A program made the translations under genes and the position numbers. From Posidonia oceanica (taxonomy: Eukaryota > Streptophyta > Magnoliopsida > Alismatales > Posidoniaceae), in contig JAZBRS010000014.1 of the NCBI GenBank assembly GCA_037176725.1, positions 72,708,501-72,772,500 on the forward strand: a stretch of 64,000 bases of DNA. The letters are read 5' to 3'. The notes beneath the pieces were generated by a model. It searched no databases and had not been told where the DNA came from. It saw only the letters and a program-made list of their open reading frames with translations. Every line of letters begins with the position of its first letter. Positions within the stretch are counted from its first letter, which is position 1. Below, piece after piece: positions 32,001 through 43,400 of the stretch.

Positions 32001-34835
32001 CCCCTCCACTGTAAGTCCTCCCCTTCTTTTCCTTTCTTTTGCTAACTTAGGTAATTTTTCTTACATTGCATTTCTTTCGTTTAAGTTTTTGATTATTGCG
32101 TTTAAGTCCAAAGCATGTTTAAACTTATGTTATTTTGATCTAAAACCATGTTAAATTGCAGGATCTGTTTATAGTTTTCAATATTTGCATGAAAGTCCAC
32201 TTACTGTGTTTGCTAGTTATAAAAAATTTCGTTTCAGCCCTTATACTTTCAATATTTGCATCCAGGTCCTACAGTAGTTCATGTAATTTTAATATGCATG
32301 GTTTGCCTTATTGCATTGCATTCTATATCCCTGTTTTTTTTCATTTTTGCTGTCTGATCCATTGTAATGTAGAACCTAGGTCTTAATCTAGATTGTTTGC
32401 TTACTGTATTGCATGTTTGCCCCTCTGATTTTTCATTTTTGCATCTAGGTCCATTTTAAATGCATAATGATCATTTTGCATGCATCTTAGCTTATTGCAT
32501 TGCATTTTCAACCTTGCACTTTCAAAAAATTGCATGTCAGTCCATGGTCAGTAATTTCAGAACACATTTTGCATCTAAAATTGCATACTTGACCCTTGCA
32601 TGATTTAAAAATGACATATAGGTCCTTGCATCCCCTTAAAGTCATGTAAAAAGACCGTTTTGCCCCTAAAGTTGCATCTTAGCTCCTATTCTTATAAAAT
32701 TGCATATAGACCCTCCACTTGCATTCCCAGACTCCCCAGGACCCTGTTTTCTGGAAAAATTACACTTTAGCCCCTCATGTTTTAAAAAATTGCTTTTTGC
32801 TTGTCCTTCGCTGTCAAAACCTCCTCTGATGCATACCAACTTTTAAAAGCTGTGTTCTGAAGCCTTTTTTTTTGCAAAACTACCCTCTGCCACCTCCTGT
32901 TCTCAGAATCCCTGCCTGTAAGCCCCATCCTTTTCAAAAATTTGCATTTAAGCCCCTTTTCTTTTTTAAAAATAGCATTTGAACTCCTTTTTTTTCTAAA
33001 AAGTCTTCCTCCTTGTCTTTTCTGGCATCTTGCATGCATTCGCATTCATGTAGCTTTGCATTAAGTTTCTCTTGCACACACCAGAGCCCCCTCAGCTCCC
33101 ATCCACCTGGGAGGACCCTTTTGCACACCCCTAGGACCTCCTGAACACTTAGATCTGTTCTTCTCTCCTGTTCTGGCCTTTCCGCCCTGAAGCTGCGATA
33201 TCTTTCAATCCGGCCGTTGGATCTTCCCAAACAAGCTGCCCAGGCGACCGCAGCGAAGCGCTCTTCAGCATGGACCAAGCAGATTTCAGATCAGACCCCA
33301 GGATTTCCAGGTATGCCCTCCTGAACCTTTGCACTGCAATCATTCGCATGCCATTTGCATAGTTTGCCTCGTTTTCGCTTTCGGTCTCTTTGAGCATGTA
33401 GAATAGGACCTCCCCTTCTTGTCTATCAATTCCAATCCCCGTTTCGCGTACTCTTGAGTGTTTTGTGTTGTGTTTTCCCTGGTTTTGCCACTTAATGCGA
33501 CTTTCTTCCCCCTTTTCCACGATCCGATCGCATCGCGAGCTTTGGGCAGCGTGCGAGACACACCGTGGAGCGGTTTAGTGGGAAACGGTCACAAAGAGGC
33601 GGTAATCCCTCCGTTTGCTCACTCTCCCCTTTGCAGGTCTTTACACCTGCTCTGTGCGGCCCTGAACAGCGTCTGTTCTCACACACGCGCTGTCTTACCT
33701 CTCTTTGGCTTCTTCTGATCTTTTTCTTTGCATTAGCATTCGCATAGCTTTTCCGGGGTTTTGTTTCGCTGTTTTGGCACCGTTTTGCGTGCCTGCTTTG
33801 CTTTTGCGCCGTTTTGCGCGCCCGTCTTGTTTTGGCACCATTTCGCGTGCTCGTAATCGTCTTTTTGCATCGTTTTGCGTGCCATTCTGTTTTCTTGCCT
33901 CGTTTCGCGCCCGCCTTGTTTTTCGCTTGCTTTGCGTGCCGGTTTCGTTCTTTTTGCATCGTTTTGCGTGCCGTTCTATCTTGTTGTCTCGTTTTGCGTG
34001 CCGCCTTGCTTTTTCGCTCATTTTGCCTGCCGGTTTCGTTCTTTTTGCATCGTTTTGCGTGCCATTCTGCTTTCTTGCCTCGTTTCGCGCCCGTCTTGTT
34101 TTTCGCTTGTTTTGCGTGCCGGTTTCGCTCTTTCGCATCGTTTTGCGTGCGTTGTTCGCTTCCCGCCTCATTTTGCGTGTTTCGTGCCGTTTTCTCTTGC
34201 ATGTCGATCCCATTGCATGGTTTTTACGCTGTTTTGTTTTCTCACTTGCATTTGCATATAGGGCTGTGATGCTTACTGCCTGGAGTTCTCACGAGCTAGG
34301 TTTCGCCTGGTTCGGAACACGGACAGCGTAGCTGAGCACTTAGAGAGCACGTTTACTTCCCTGCCTTGCATTTTCCCACTTAGAGCACTCCTTGAGCATT
34401 CATTTAAGCATTCATAGGCACATAGGCATTCAATCCTGCATTTCCCTGCATATGCGAGCGTAAGCCTAGAAAGACCGATTCTCGGGCGTGTCGGGGGTGC
34501 CTAACACCTTCCCCGCGCGTAACAGGAGTCCTTGCCCTGTCTTCTGGCCCGCAATGACCATATTGCCCCTATCCTAGGCTAGAGTCATCTCATTTGCATT
34601 CATTTGCATTTGTTTTCCTTTGCATTGCTTTGCTTTGCATTTCTTGCTTGGTTTTGCGTGTTAATTCATGCATTTCCCCCGGTTTTCCTTGTCTCCCGTT
34701 AATAGACATGGTGGCGACTCTGATTTGTCTTATCTTTCCCTTTTCTCCTCGATTTTAAGTGTTTTCGAGTTGAGCCTCTTCCTCGGATCCAATCGCCGCT
34801 AATTAGCGAGCCTGATTCCGATCGGGATCGCTACA
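29015..34835 (+). mobile_element. F 3' LTR (5821 bp)
   Basis: Matches the 5' LTR (16093-21913) at a constant offset of 12922. All open frames inside recur with identical translations at the shifted coordinates, and I saw no base difference. It is followed by the target duplication ATATC (34836-34840). Substructures are as in the 5' LTR: candidate intron 33311-33636, minisatellite 33782-34212, PBS-like motif 34712-34722. No gene lies inside. Confidence 0.94.
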
Positions 34836-34840
34836 ATATC
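34836..34840 (+). repeat. Target site duplication of element F, right copy (ATATC)
   Basis: Second copy of the ATATC found at 16088-16092. After it the LTR of E continues with AGGGATGCCTAACACCTTCC. Confidence 0.95.
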
Positions 34841-35181
34841 AGGGATGCCTAACACCTTCCCGGTGCGTAACAGGAGTCCTTACCCTTTCTCATGCCCCGC
34901 AATGACCATTATGCCCTCATCCTAGGCACGAGTCATATCATTGCGTAGCACTGCATCCCGTTGCATGTTTTTTATGCATTTCCCCGGTTTTCCTTGTCTC
35001 CTGATTTAATAGACTAGGTGGTGACTCTGATTTTGCTTTATCTTTATTTTTTTCTCTTTTTCTGGTGTTTTCGAGTAGAGTTTCCTTCCTCGGATCCACC
35101 CGCTCATAGTGACCTACTTTCGGTCGGTGCACATGAGCTTTGGCATTGTGCATGGATGTGCCGATTTTCAAGGTTACTACA
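34841..35181 (+). mobile_element. E 5' LTR, last part
   Basis: Continues the LTR broken by F: GGATGCCTAACACCTTCCC, GTAACAGGAGTCC, TTTCCCCGGTTTTCCTTGTC, the PBS-like TGGTGACTCTG (35019-35029), and the end GGTTACTACA at 35181. The fit with the intact LTR ends of F and the solo LTRs is direct. Confidence 0.88.
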
Positions 35182-35182
35182 G

Positions 35183-35199
35183 TGGTGACTCCGCTGGGG
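35183..35199 (+). other. E primer binding site (tRNA-Arg type)
   Basis: TGGTGACTCCGCTGGGG starts two bases after the LTR end, at the same spacing as in F, with C-to-T and T-to-C differences from the F site (TGGCGACTCTGCTGGGG). The LTR-internal copy of E shows the same C-to-T difference. Confidence 0.8.
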
Positions 35200-35929
35200 C
35201 TTCTAGACTCCAGCTTTCGTTTTGGCTTTCTCACACGCTTGGATTTCGCACTTTGCTTGCCTTGTGTCTTTGCATGCCTTGCCTGCTTGCTTGCTTCCCT
35301 GTCTGCTTTACTTACTTTATCTCTTGCATGATGCCATGTTCGCTTGCATTGCTTTATTTTCTAGCATTACATGTCTAAATATTGGCTTGGCGCAATAATA
35401 CATGCTTTTTGGGTGGTGAATGCTTTGTTTTATACAATTGCTATGCCACCACACATGCACATGTCATGTATTCTTGCCTTTTGATGTGATAAGTGCTATC
35501 CCTCCACTATCATGTCCACAACACCAGCACATGCCATGCACATGCTTTTTGCCTTCCTATGTGATTGCTTGCATGTCATGACTTTCTGTTTCTTTCTCCT
35601 TCATGCATATGCCATGCCTAGGATAGTAGAAACATGCTTGCTCCCTTTTTGCTTAATCTAAAAGCTACAATAAAGCCAAGCAATAACATCTAAGCACAAT
35701 TAGAGCCAAAACTTGCAATTTTCCCCTTTGGCTAAATAAAATGCAAGTAAAACACTTTTAAGCATATTCGCATGAATGATCATTCTAGAAAGCATGCATC
35801 CTCTCTTCTAAGTCCACCCACAGTCTGCGAAGGATAGTCTTGGTCTCTTACTCCATTGCTTTGGCATGGCGTAAGTTTGTCGGTCTATCCCCCCATGTTA
35901 GGGGTCATGTCGGTGTTAGTAGTGGGTAC
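35200..35929 (+). other. E leader, first part (before the element B insertion)
   Basis: Non-coding and homologous to F 21933-22800. It holds SL1 (35853-35869, CCA-T-TGC-TTTG-GCA-TGG) and the C-run/G-run pair (about 35889-35904). It stops in GTGTTAGTAGTGGGTAC, where element B is inserted. The last five bases, GGTAC (35925-35929), are the left target duplication. Confidence 0.8.
35853..35869 (+). promoter_or_regulatory. Leader stem-loop SL1 of element E
   Basis: CCA-T-TGC-TTTG-GCA-TGG. Compared with F and D the inner stem has TGC/GCA instead of CGC/GCG, a compensating change that keeps pairing. Confidence 0.65.
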
Positions 35930-37474
35930 TGTGGATGTGGATTTGGGGTGTTGAAGATGAAGATGTCGGCGCTTCCACAACGTCGGCAGCTTTGTTGTGA
36001 TCGCCACTCGCCTTTGGGTAGACAAGACACCCGGGGGAGATTATGATGATGCGGGTTCTCGGACCACTAGATCGACGGCAGGATGTCGTCTAGCGGCTTC
36101 CTCGTGCTACGTGAATTCTTTCCTTTCCTTCAAAACAAAACAACATAGATTTAGATTAGCTTAGTGTAGTAGTCAGTGATAGAAATAAGTGAAACAACAT
36201 GACTGAAAGAAAACAAATACTGACCGGGGGGTTGTTCCCCGCGTGCATATGCTATGATCCTATGCTAAGGAATGTAAAGAGATGCAATAAGAAACTAGAT
36301 TGGAAGAGGATACTTCCTTTCACCCTTATGCTGTGTGCAATGAGGTTGGAAGGAAGCACGGTCGGAGCTCCGGTGCAGTAGAGGACTTCCAGGATCAGAG
36401 GTAGAAGCTCCAGTTGGTAGCCTATTTGGGAGAGGAGATAGAATTTCTGAATTGGAAACCTAGCTCTCTGAAGGTGGCTCACAACTGACAGGGCTCTGTC
36501 TCCTTTGAAAATTCCTCTCTGGGGGGGGGACTTCTCTTTCTAAAGTTCCAACCCTCAAACCACTGACCTAGGGGGTCTATTTATAGACTCTAGGGGTGTG
36601 AGGATGGTTGGAGTTCAGAAAATTCTAGAAAAATGGTAGTTAGTGGTAGTCATTGGTTCAAGCGGCACCTAAGGTCAGCAACTGCTCAGTCAAAATGTGG
36701 GAAGACCTGGGAACGAGGCCATGATCGCCAGTCGCCGATTGAGGTGGTGCCTAACAATTGAGGGGGGAGTGGGAAATAACCGTGAAAAAGCGGTTCAAAA
36801 AGGGGCCACGATTGCTAGTCGCCGCATAGAATGATGCCTGATGGTCAAAGATCGTGGGAAGACCGAGGCGGTTCCACAACCGCTCAGTCGCCTGCTGAGG
36901 TGGTGCCTGAGGGTTGAGGGGATAGTGGGGAGCAACCACTGCCCATGATCTGCGGGTCGCCTTTCCAAGTGGCGTCTATGGGGGTCGCCTCCTTAGACGG
37001 CTTCTGACTCAGCCGCCTCCTCAGATGGCTTCTTGATTAATCGGCTAGCCCGGGGGCGACGATCCTAGTCGCCGCTTGTTGCAGCAACTGACTGAGGCGC
37101 CTCCCCAACAGGCTACTATCAAGCCTAGGTCATATCTAGCCCTTTTCCCGGGTTTTTGCTAGAGGAAGCGAGATGGAAGGCTAGGAAACTACAGATAGTC
37201 TATGAAATCAAGGAAGCATCTCTGTTAACTCAAATCTAACTTCAGACCTGAGTAAAAGCAATGGATACCCAAGGTACTCGGACTAGTTACGAGCCCGAGT
37301 GAGTTAGCTCCGCCACAGCCAACAACCTGAGTCTAGGTAGGATCGGGTGATGCTTTTTAGAAGTCAAGGAGTATCTGGAAGGTGTGTTATCAAAACTTAG
37401 GCACGAGATTTAGGGCGCCTCAAGGTTTCTACCCTCAAAAGAACTCTCAGAAATGCGAAAATAGGATATCTACA
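35930..37474 (-). mobile_element. B 3' LTR (1545 bp)
   Basis: On the minus strand it starts TGTAGATATCC and ends CACATCCACA. It is about 98% like the copy at 61916-63458; differences are mostly transitions plus a G-run length change near 36525. The middle (about 36720-37135) holds many GTCGCC/GGCGNC-type modules. No gene lies inside. The short open frames are shared between both LTRs only by sequence identity. Confidence 0.92.
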
Positions 37475-37487
37475 GATGCCCCTCCTT
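37475..37487 (-). other. B polypurine tract
   Basis: The minus strand reads AAGGAGGGGCATC directly before the LTR start TGTAGATA. It matches the F tract (GGGAGGGGCATC). Confidence 0.8.
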
Positions 37488-38496
37488 AGAGTTGATCTTG
37501 GAACAAGATCGGGTCCAAGGCAAGAACGATGTCCTATTGAGCATTTCCTAAAAAGGGGAGCTCCATCTCAAACAATTTGCCACTGAAGTAGCCAAAGGAA
37601 AGATAAAAAGAGAGTTTAAATTGCCATAAAATTGGAGACTCAGGCATGGAGGGGTCAAGTCGGTTTGGATCTTGTGTCGCAGCTGAAGTCAAGACCATGT
37701 CAACCATGTAGAGGTGTTCCAACGGGCAAGCGCTAAGGAGGAAATCGCGGGATGTTATTCCGACACGATCGAAGGGAGAGTGTGACATCTTGTTTAAGAC
37801 TTTACTCAGATTGGAATTGAGAGGGGATAGGTATGAATTGGGTTGGCTCTAGGAGAATCATATGCCTAAAGGGCTTCTAACACTCTTGAAGAACAATGCT
37901 CCGTTCGTGCTTCGCTTCCAATGATATGAGAAAATGCATGGATGCATGATTCAAACACATGATGATAATGCAAGGTCAACATGCGATGCAATGAATGGTC
38001 CATATGCTAGGTTAGGCCGACGGGGTACGGTTGGTCCCAAACCATATGGACATACGCAAAATGAATGAATGCAATTTGCTGTGGTCAAGTGTTCTCCGTC
38101 CTGGAGTGTGACCAGTACTCTCTAGAAAGGACCGTCGTCCCACAGCTCGATTTGGCCAGTAAAGAGGTTCTATGCAAAGAGAACCGGGTGAGGGAGTGAA
38201 CCCTTTACTTGCCAACCCGATGTGTCGTCTGGTGTTCGTGGTGGTTACGGCGGATGGTGCGTGAACTCAAGGTAAGAGTTCACTCTTTGGCTTTGCTGTA
38301 AGCTGTCTTGGTGTGTTAGTCGCCACATAGAAGGGCAGCTATTATAGTCGCCGATTGGTACGGCAATGCACGATCTCCTGGTTTATTTAATTCAGAAATC
38401 GTTTTCAACCCTGATTCTTTTGATAAGGGGAGATAAAAGACGGCTGTCAATGCTTTTTAGGAGGCATTCTGCATAAGTCAACCCCTTATCTTGACC
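37488..38496. other. Region between the B 3' LTR and PMD gene 1
   Basis: No coding domain on either strand; open frames of up to 84 codons look random. Near the right end are two modules, AGTCGCCACATAGAAGGGC (from about 38318) and AGTCGCCGATTGGTACGGC (from about 38346), that repeat the GTCGCC pattern of the B LTR. It would contain the promoter and 5' untranslated region of PMD gene 1. Confidence 0.55.
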
Positions 38497-39858
38497 ATGA
38501 AGCTTCCTTCCTTCTCTTCTCCGACCTTCCAAGTGAAGAGGGTGGTTGATATCCCCAACCATTTGATGAAAGCCATCCGGGACGATCAGGTATGTTCTCC
38601 TCTTGGATTTTTTTGCATGCTTTCTTTGTGGTCTAGCCTCTAAAAGTTGTTTACTTAGGCCGTAGTGAACCTCACGGGATGCCCGAATTTCCATAATTCT
38701 TTTTGTTACACTCTACCGTGGGTGGCTGGCTTGATCAACTGTGCAGAGAATAACAGGCATCTCTTCGGGTGTAGTGGTTTCGACAGGCTACTTGCTTTGA
38801 TTCGCACGCCTGTGCCTTGGCCATTGTTGCATGCCTTGATGGCTTTCTAGAATGGTTCTTCCAACACCTTCAATCTCCCTTGTGGAGAGACGTTGATCAC
38901 GTGCGAGGAGGTGTCCTCTTTGCTTGGGTTGGTGGCGGAATCTATTGAGGCGGCAGATGATCGCTTCGCCATTTCTGTTGAGACAGTGGGTTCCAGGAAG
39001 ATAGGTGGGTATTTAGCAATGGATCAGGAGGCTAGCAAGGCTTTGATGCACTCGGGGAGACTCTTCCTTCGAGGCCTGTGGGAGGTTCTTAGCACCAGGC
39101 AACTTGCTGAAGTAGAGCTGAAGAAGTGCTTGTTCGTAGCAGTTGGCGGCCTTGCCTTGTTTGTAGATGCAAATTTCACGATGGATCTTCACCACGTGGA
39201 TCTCCTGATGTTGGTCGCTGTTCGTCCAGACTTGTGCTTGGCTCCTGCTATGTTGGCTTGCACCATGGAGGGACTCACTAGTGCCTCTTGTTCAGGGAAA
39301 TTCTTTGGTTCTCCACTGCTGCTGCACAGGTGGTTCATGTCCCATTGCTGTTGTTATACAGATTTTGCAGGCCTGAGCTTCCATGACTGCGTTCTCCACC
39401 TTGGATGCTTGTCACTACAGGATTTTGACTTTGTTCCGAAGCTGCCTGGGGCCCATAAGGTGCGGGTGATGAGCACAGTTCATAGTGATCTTGAGCTTGT
39501 CTTGATAGGTGTCACATCATTAGTGCTGTATCCCATCCACCGTTGTCCACGTCTGCGGAATCAGGAGCTAGTTGTCCAGGCTGATGCAGTTCTGACCCCT
39601 CCGATCCGCACTCACAAGGAAGACGGTGACCGGGATGAACGGATGGTTTTGGAGTACATAGCACGCTGGGTTTATATCGGCAGGCGAGTGTCTCTAAGTG
39701 CACCTCGGCTTTCTGCAACTGCTCGGGAGTCCTAGGAGGCGAAGTATGTGAAGTGGTATGCACGGTGCTACCCCACTCCTCAGAAGTACGTTGATGATAG
39801 GCGGGAATTCCTGAAGATGCTTGGGCTCAACCGCTCGAGCATGGCCATGCATGGCTGA
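38497..39858 (+). pseudogene. PMD gene 1: plant mobile domain protein, broken by two stops
   Basis: Proposed exons are 38497-38589 and 38659-39858, with intron 38590-38658 (GTATGT...CTTAG), about 431 codons. The reading has TFNLPCGETLITCEEVSSLL, the hallmark TFxLPxGE...T..(E/D)V..LLGL block of the PMD family. Later come KKCLFVAVGGLALF and a PLLLHRWF block, then a C-terminal YVKWYARCYPTPQKYVDD. In-frame TAG codons lie at 38848-38850 and 39733-39735, each where family members usually have Trp (TGG). Otherwise the frame is open. PMD proteins such as MAIN/MAIL1 act in silencing and genome stability; other PMD proteins are carried by transposons. Here it lies inside element B, antisense to pol. 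The first exon is less certain than the second. Confidence 0.75.
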
Positions 39859-40426
39859 TTATGTTTTAAATTTTAATTTTTAAGTTGAGTTGGATTATGT
39901 CTTAATTTTTAAGTTGAAGTTTGGGTCGAATGATGTTTTAGTTCATGAATTTGAGTTTGGATTGAATTACGTTTTAGCTTCTGAATGGTGTTTTGTCATT
40001 TGTTAATGTATAAGATTGTGTTTTAGAGAGAAATTAAAGGTGAAACCCTCTGCCGTTATTAGCTGCCGCTTCATGTGGCACCCTAATCTGTCGCCTCCTA
40101 TTAGGGCGACAAGAGTCGCGCCTCCCTTGTGGGTTCAAATTGAGGCGGGAAAGTCGGCGCGCGAAGCTGAAGGGTCTGTCGCCGGTTCCAGTGGCGCCCA
40201 TCTTAGCCGCCTCTTCTCATGGCGACCATGTTATGAGCCCAGTAGCCAAAACTAGCCGTTGCCCTCTGTTTTTCAGAGCTTCAAATCTTCTTCTCCTTTC
40301 TTCCTCTTCTCCTCCACTCCGTCTGGCGACATCTCTTCCATCTGGCGGTGTCTCCGACGTGGTGCGGCGTTCTCCGGCGAGCTCCGGTGGTAGCGGCTAT
40401 GCAGTCCTCTCCTCCCCCATTCTCTG
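39859..40426 (+). other. Spacer between the two PMD genes with GTCGCC modules
   Basis: An AT-rich stretch with TTTAAGTTGA repeats (39865-40010) is probably the 3' end of gene 1. From 40063 to 40226 there are four inverted modules, including GTCGCC-N9-GGCGAC (40090-40110, perfect), GTCGCC...GGCGCC (40179-40197) and GCCGCC...GGCGAC (40206-40226). They would fall in the promoter or 5' untranslated region of PMD gene 2. Confidence 0.55.
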
Positions 40427-43400
40427 ATGGCGAGTGGCGGTAGCGGGGGTAACGGCGTAGATGGCGACCCAGCTCCTCCTTCCTCCACCCTTTTGAATGT
40501 CGGTGCTGAAGGCAGTGCGGGTGGTGGCGCCGGCGACAATGGCGTGGATGACCGGCCTCGTCGACGACAGAGGTAACCTTCCTCTCCTTACTGTTTTGGT
40601 TTTCTTGTTGTTAATTCTGTTAGGACAGATAAGTTAGAATGATTATGGAAATTCTTAATTTAGGTTCATTGTGGACATTTTAATTTTAGTCTTAGTTTAA
40701 TTAAGATTCAGTTTTTAGTTTTTAATTTAGTTCGGTTTTTAAATTTGAAATTCTGTTTCTTGGTTGAATTCTGAATTTTTAGTTAGTTCAGTTCAATTCT
40801 GTTGTAATTTAGGCCAGTTTTTAGTTCAATGTTGTTGTAATTTAGTTTTTTAATTAAAGTCCAGTTTTTAGTTCAATTAAAAATTCTAAATTCAATCAAA
40901 AGTTCAGTTTTTAGTTCAATGCTGTTGTAAGTTAGTTTTTAATTAAAGTCCAGTTTTTAGTTCAATTAAAAATTCTAAATTCAATCAAAAGTTCAGTTTT
41001 GAGTTTAGATTAAACTCAATTTGGTTTAGTTGTTTAAATTTATGCTTTAAATGTTAAAATGATGAATGTGAATGAGAAATGGTAATTTTTTTAAGTGGAA
41101 TGTGAATGGAAATCCATTTTTATGGATATTGGGACGTTTATTTAGTCTCTTTTGTGGATATTGCATAAGTATGTTGTCAATTTGCAGGAAAATAAAATTT
41201 TTTAGTCGAAATTATAGGGGAGGTTATGGTAAATTTTTCCCAGAAATTTAAGACATTTTTACTAATTAATTTTTTTGGAATTATAGATTTAAGTTTGGTT
41301 TAGGGTTAGATTTTGAATTTTTAAAGTTAGGATATTAAAGTTGGGTTTTAAAGATGAATTTTTAAAACTTTAAAAGGTGGATTTAAAAAAAATGGATTCT
41401 AAGGATGGATTTTAAAAGATGGGTTAAAAAGAGATGGATTTAAAAGAGATGGATTAAAAAGGAACATGGTTTTAAAAAGGTGGATTTAAAAGATGGATTA
41501 AAAACAGATTTAAAAGAGTTGGAAAAAAAGGAACATGGTTTTAAAAAGAAACATGGATTTTAAAGAGATGGATTTAAAAGAGATGGATTTAAAAAAGAAA
41601 CAATTTTAAAAAGAAACATGGATTTTAAAAAGAAACATGGGTTTAAAAGAGATGGATTTAAAAGAGATGGATTTTAAAAAGAGATGGATTAAAAGAGATG
41701 GATTTTTTTTTTTTTTAAATAAGAGATTTTAAGGATCAATTTAAAGGGATTATCTTTAAGGATTAAATCTTAAGTTGGTTAGTTTAAGTGATGCCTTTTT
41801 GTTGGTTATGTGGATGACTTAATGTTTAGGGAAACAATTAAGGGAATTATTAATGGCTTTAACTGATTATGCTTTGCTTGCGACACTATTTCAGGGCTTC
41901 TGACGAGGAGGCTGAGACGAGGAGGGACGAAGCCGGTCCTTCCACTGCGGAGGCGAGTTCCTCTCGTCCTTGCAAGCTTCGGGCGAGGCGTCCACGTGCG
42001 CCGTCTCCTGTCTAGCCTAAGGTTGGTGACGAGGGTGTTCCCGATTCAGGTGCAGTCCCCTCTCCTCCTAGGAGAGCCCGTACAGCGCTAGAGCTTGCAG
42101 AGTTAGGACAGGTGAGGTTATTTTATGTGTTTTTGGCTTTTATTAAGTTACTTTGCTTGATTGTTATTAAGTTACTGATGTTTTAATGTTGTCAAGTTAC
42201 TAATGTTTTAATGTTATCTTTTATGCCAGATGCCATTGTCGAGCCGGACGCGCTCTAGTTGGGAGGATCTGCATGAGACGTACATCAACCTCCCAGAGTT
42301 CCAGCGGGCGAGACTTGCGAGGATGGGCTTTGGCCACTTCCTGGAGATTATGCCTTTTGAGATTCACCTTGGACTCCTAGTTTCTTTTGCTGAGAGGTAC
42401 AACAGGAGTTCTAGCAGCTTTATCTTCAGCGTGGGTGAGATGATGATTACTCTGGAGGACGTAGTCCGGTTGGTGGGCTTGAGGATTGACGGAGAGCCTG
42501 TGGTAGCGCCTTTGCAGGCCTGCTACGATGAGGAGCTGGAGGCTTGCTATTGTGCGCGACCTCCCCCTTCTGGTCGTTTCTGTACACGCGTCAACGTTAA
42601 GTGGTTGAAGGACCGATTGGATGACCTTCTCCTTATTGACGAGGTGACCCCGGACATAGTGGATCAGCAGCTTTGGCTCTTTTTGTCTATTCTGTTTCAT
42701 AGACTCTTTTTCGGCACATCTTCACAGATGTTACATGCCGGTTTTGCTCCTCTCTTTCTGCATGTGGAGAGGATTGGTGGATACTCCTAGGGTTCAGCCG
42801 TGTTGGTCTATTTGATCTCTCGGCTGGAGTCTTTTGCTGTGGGCCAGACCTGCTCTCTTTCAGGCTGTTTGCCCCTTTTTTAGGTTTGTGCTTTACTTAT
42901 TTAGCTTGTCTTCTGTTTGATTGCCTGCTTCTGACTTAGAATTGTTGCTTTGTGTGACAGACTTGGATCTACGAGCACTTCGTGCACCTTCGACCTGGAG
43001 TGCCGGGAGATGGACCCGTCGAGTTTCGCTGGGCTCGACGATGGAGTGATATGGAGTTGGCTCCGGAGCGGATTCGCCTTGTGAGACATCTGGGCCGCTT
43101 CCTGTTAGAGATCCTCCCAGAGGAGTGGGTGAATTTCAGTGCTTAAACCCTTCTTCTTCTTTTTTTGTTGTTGTTGTTTTTTTTTTTTGCATAGTTTATT
43201 GATCTCTGACTGATCTGTGCTTGCAGGTTGTCTGGAGACCCTACTTTGAGGGTGAGCATGCTGATGAGGAGCCCGTGGTGCGCGGTCCCCACTTGTTCTT
43301 TCGAGAGTGCTGGCTCTTTAGCCTCTTCCGGTGTCACTGCAACCAGGTGGGCCATGTCCTGTGACAGTTCGGTCTTCGGCAGGTTGTTCCAGTGTCAGGT

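Larger units (their letters stand above)
16093..34835 (+). mobile_element. Element F: complete young non-autonomous gag-only LTR retrotransposon (18.7 kb)
   Basis: Two LTRs of 5821 bp lie exactly 12922 bp apart. Between them are a tRNA-Arg-type PBS (21915), a leader, one full gag (23206-25350), about 3.6 kb without coding domains but with hairpin minisatellites, and a polypurine tract (29001-29014). There is no protease, RT, RNase H or integrase. This is the layout of TR-GAG/LARD-type elements, which need pol from another element. I found no difference between the two LTRs on reading, so insertion is recent. Confidence 0.93.
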
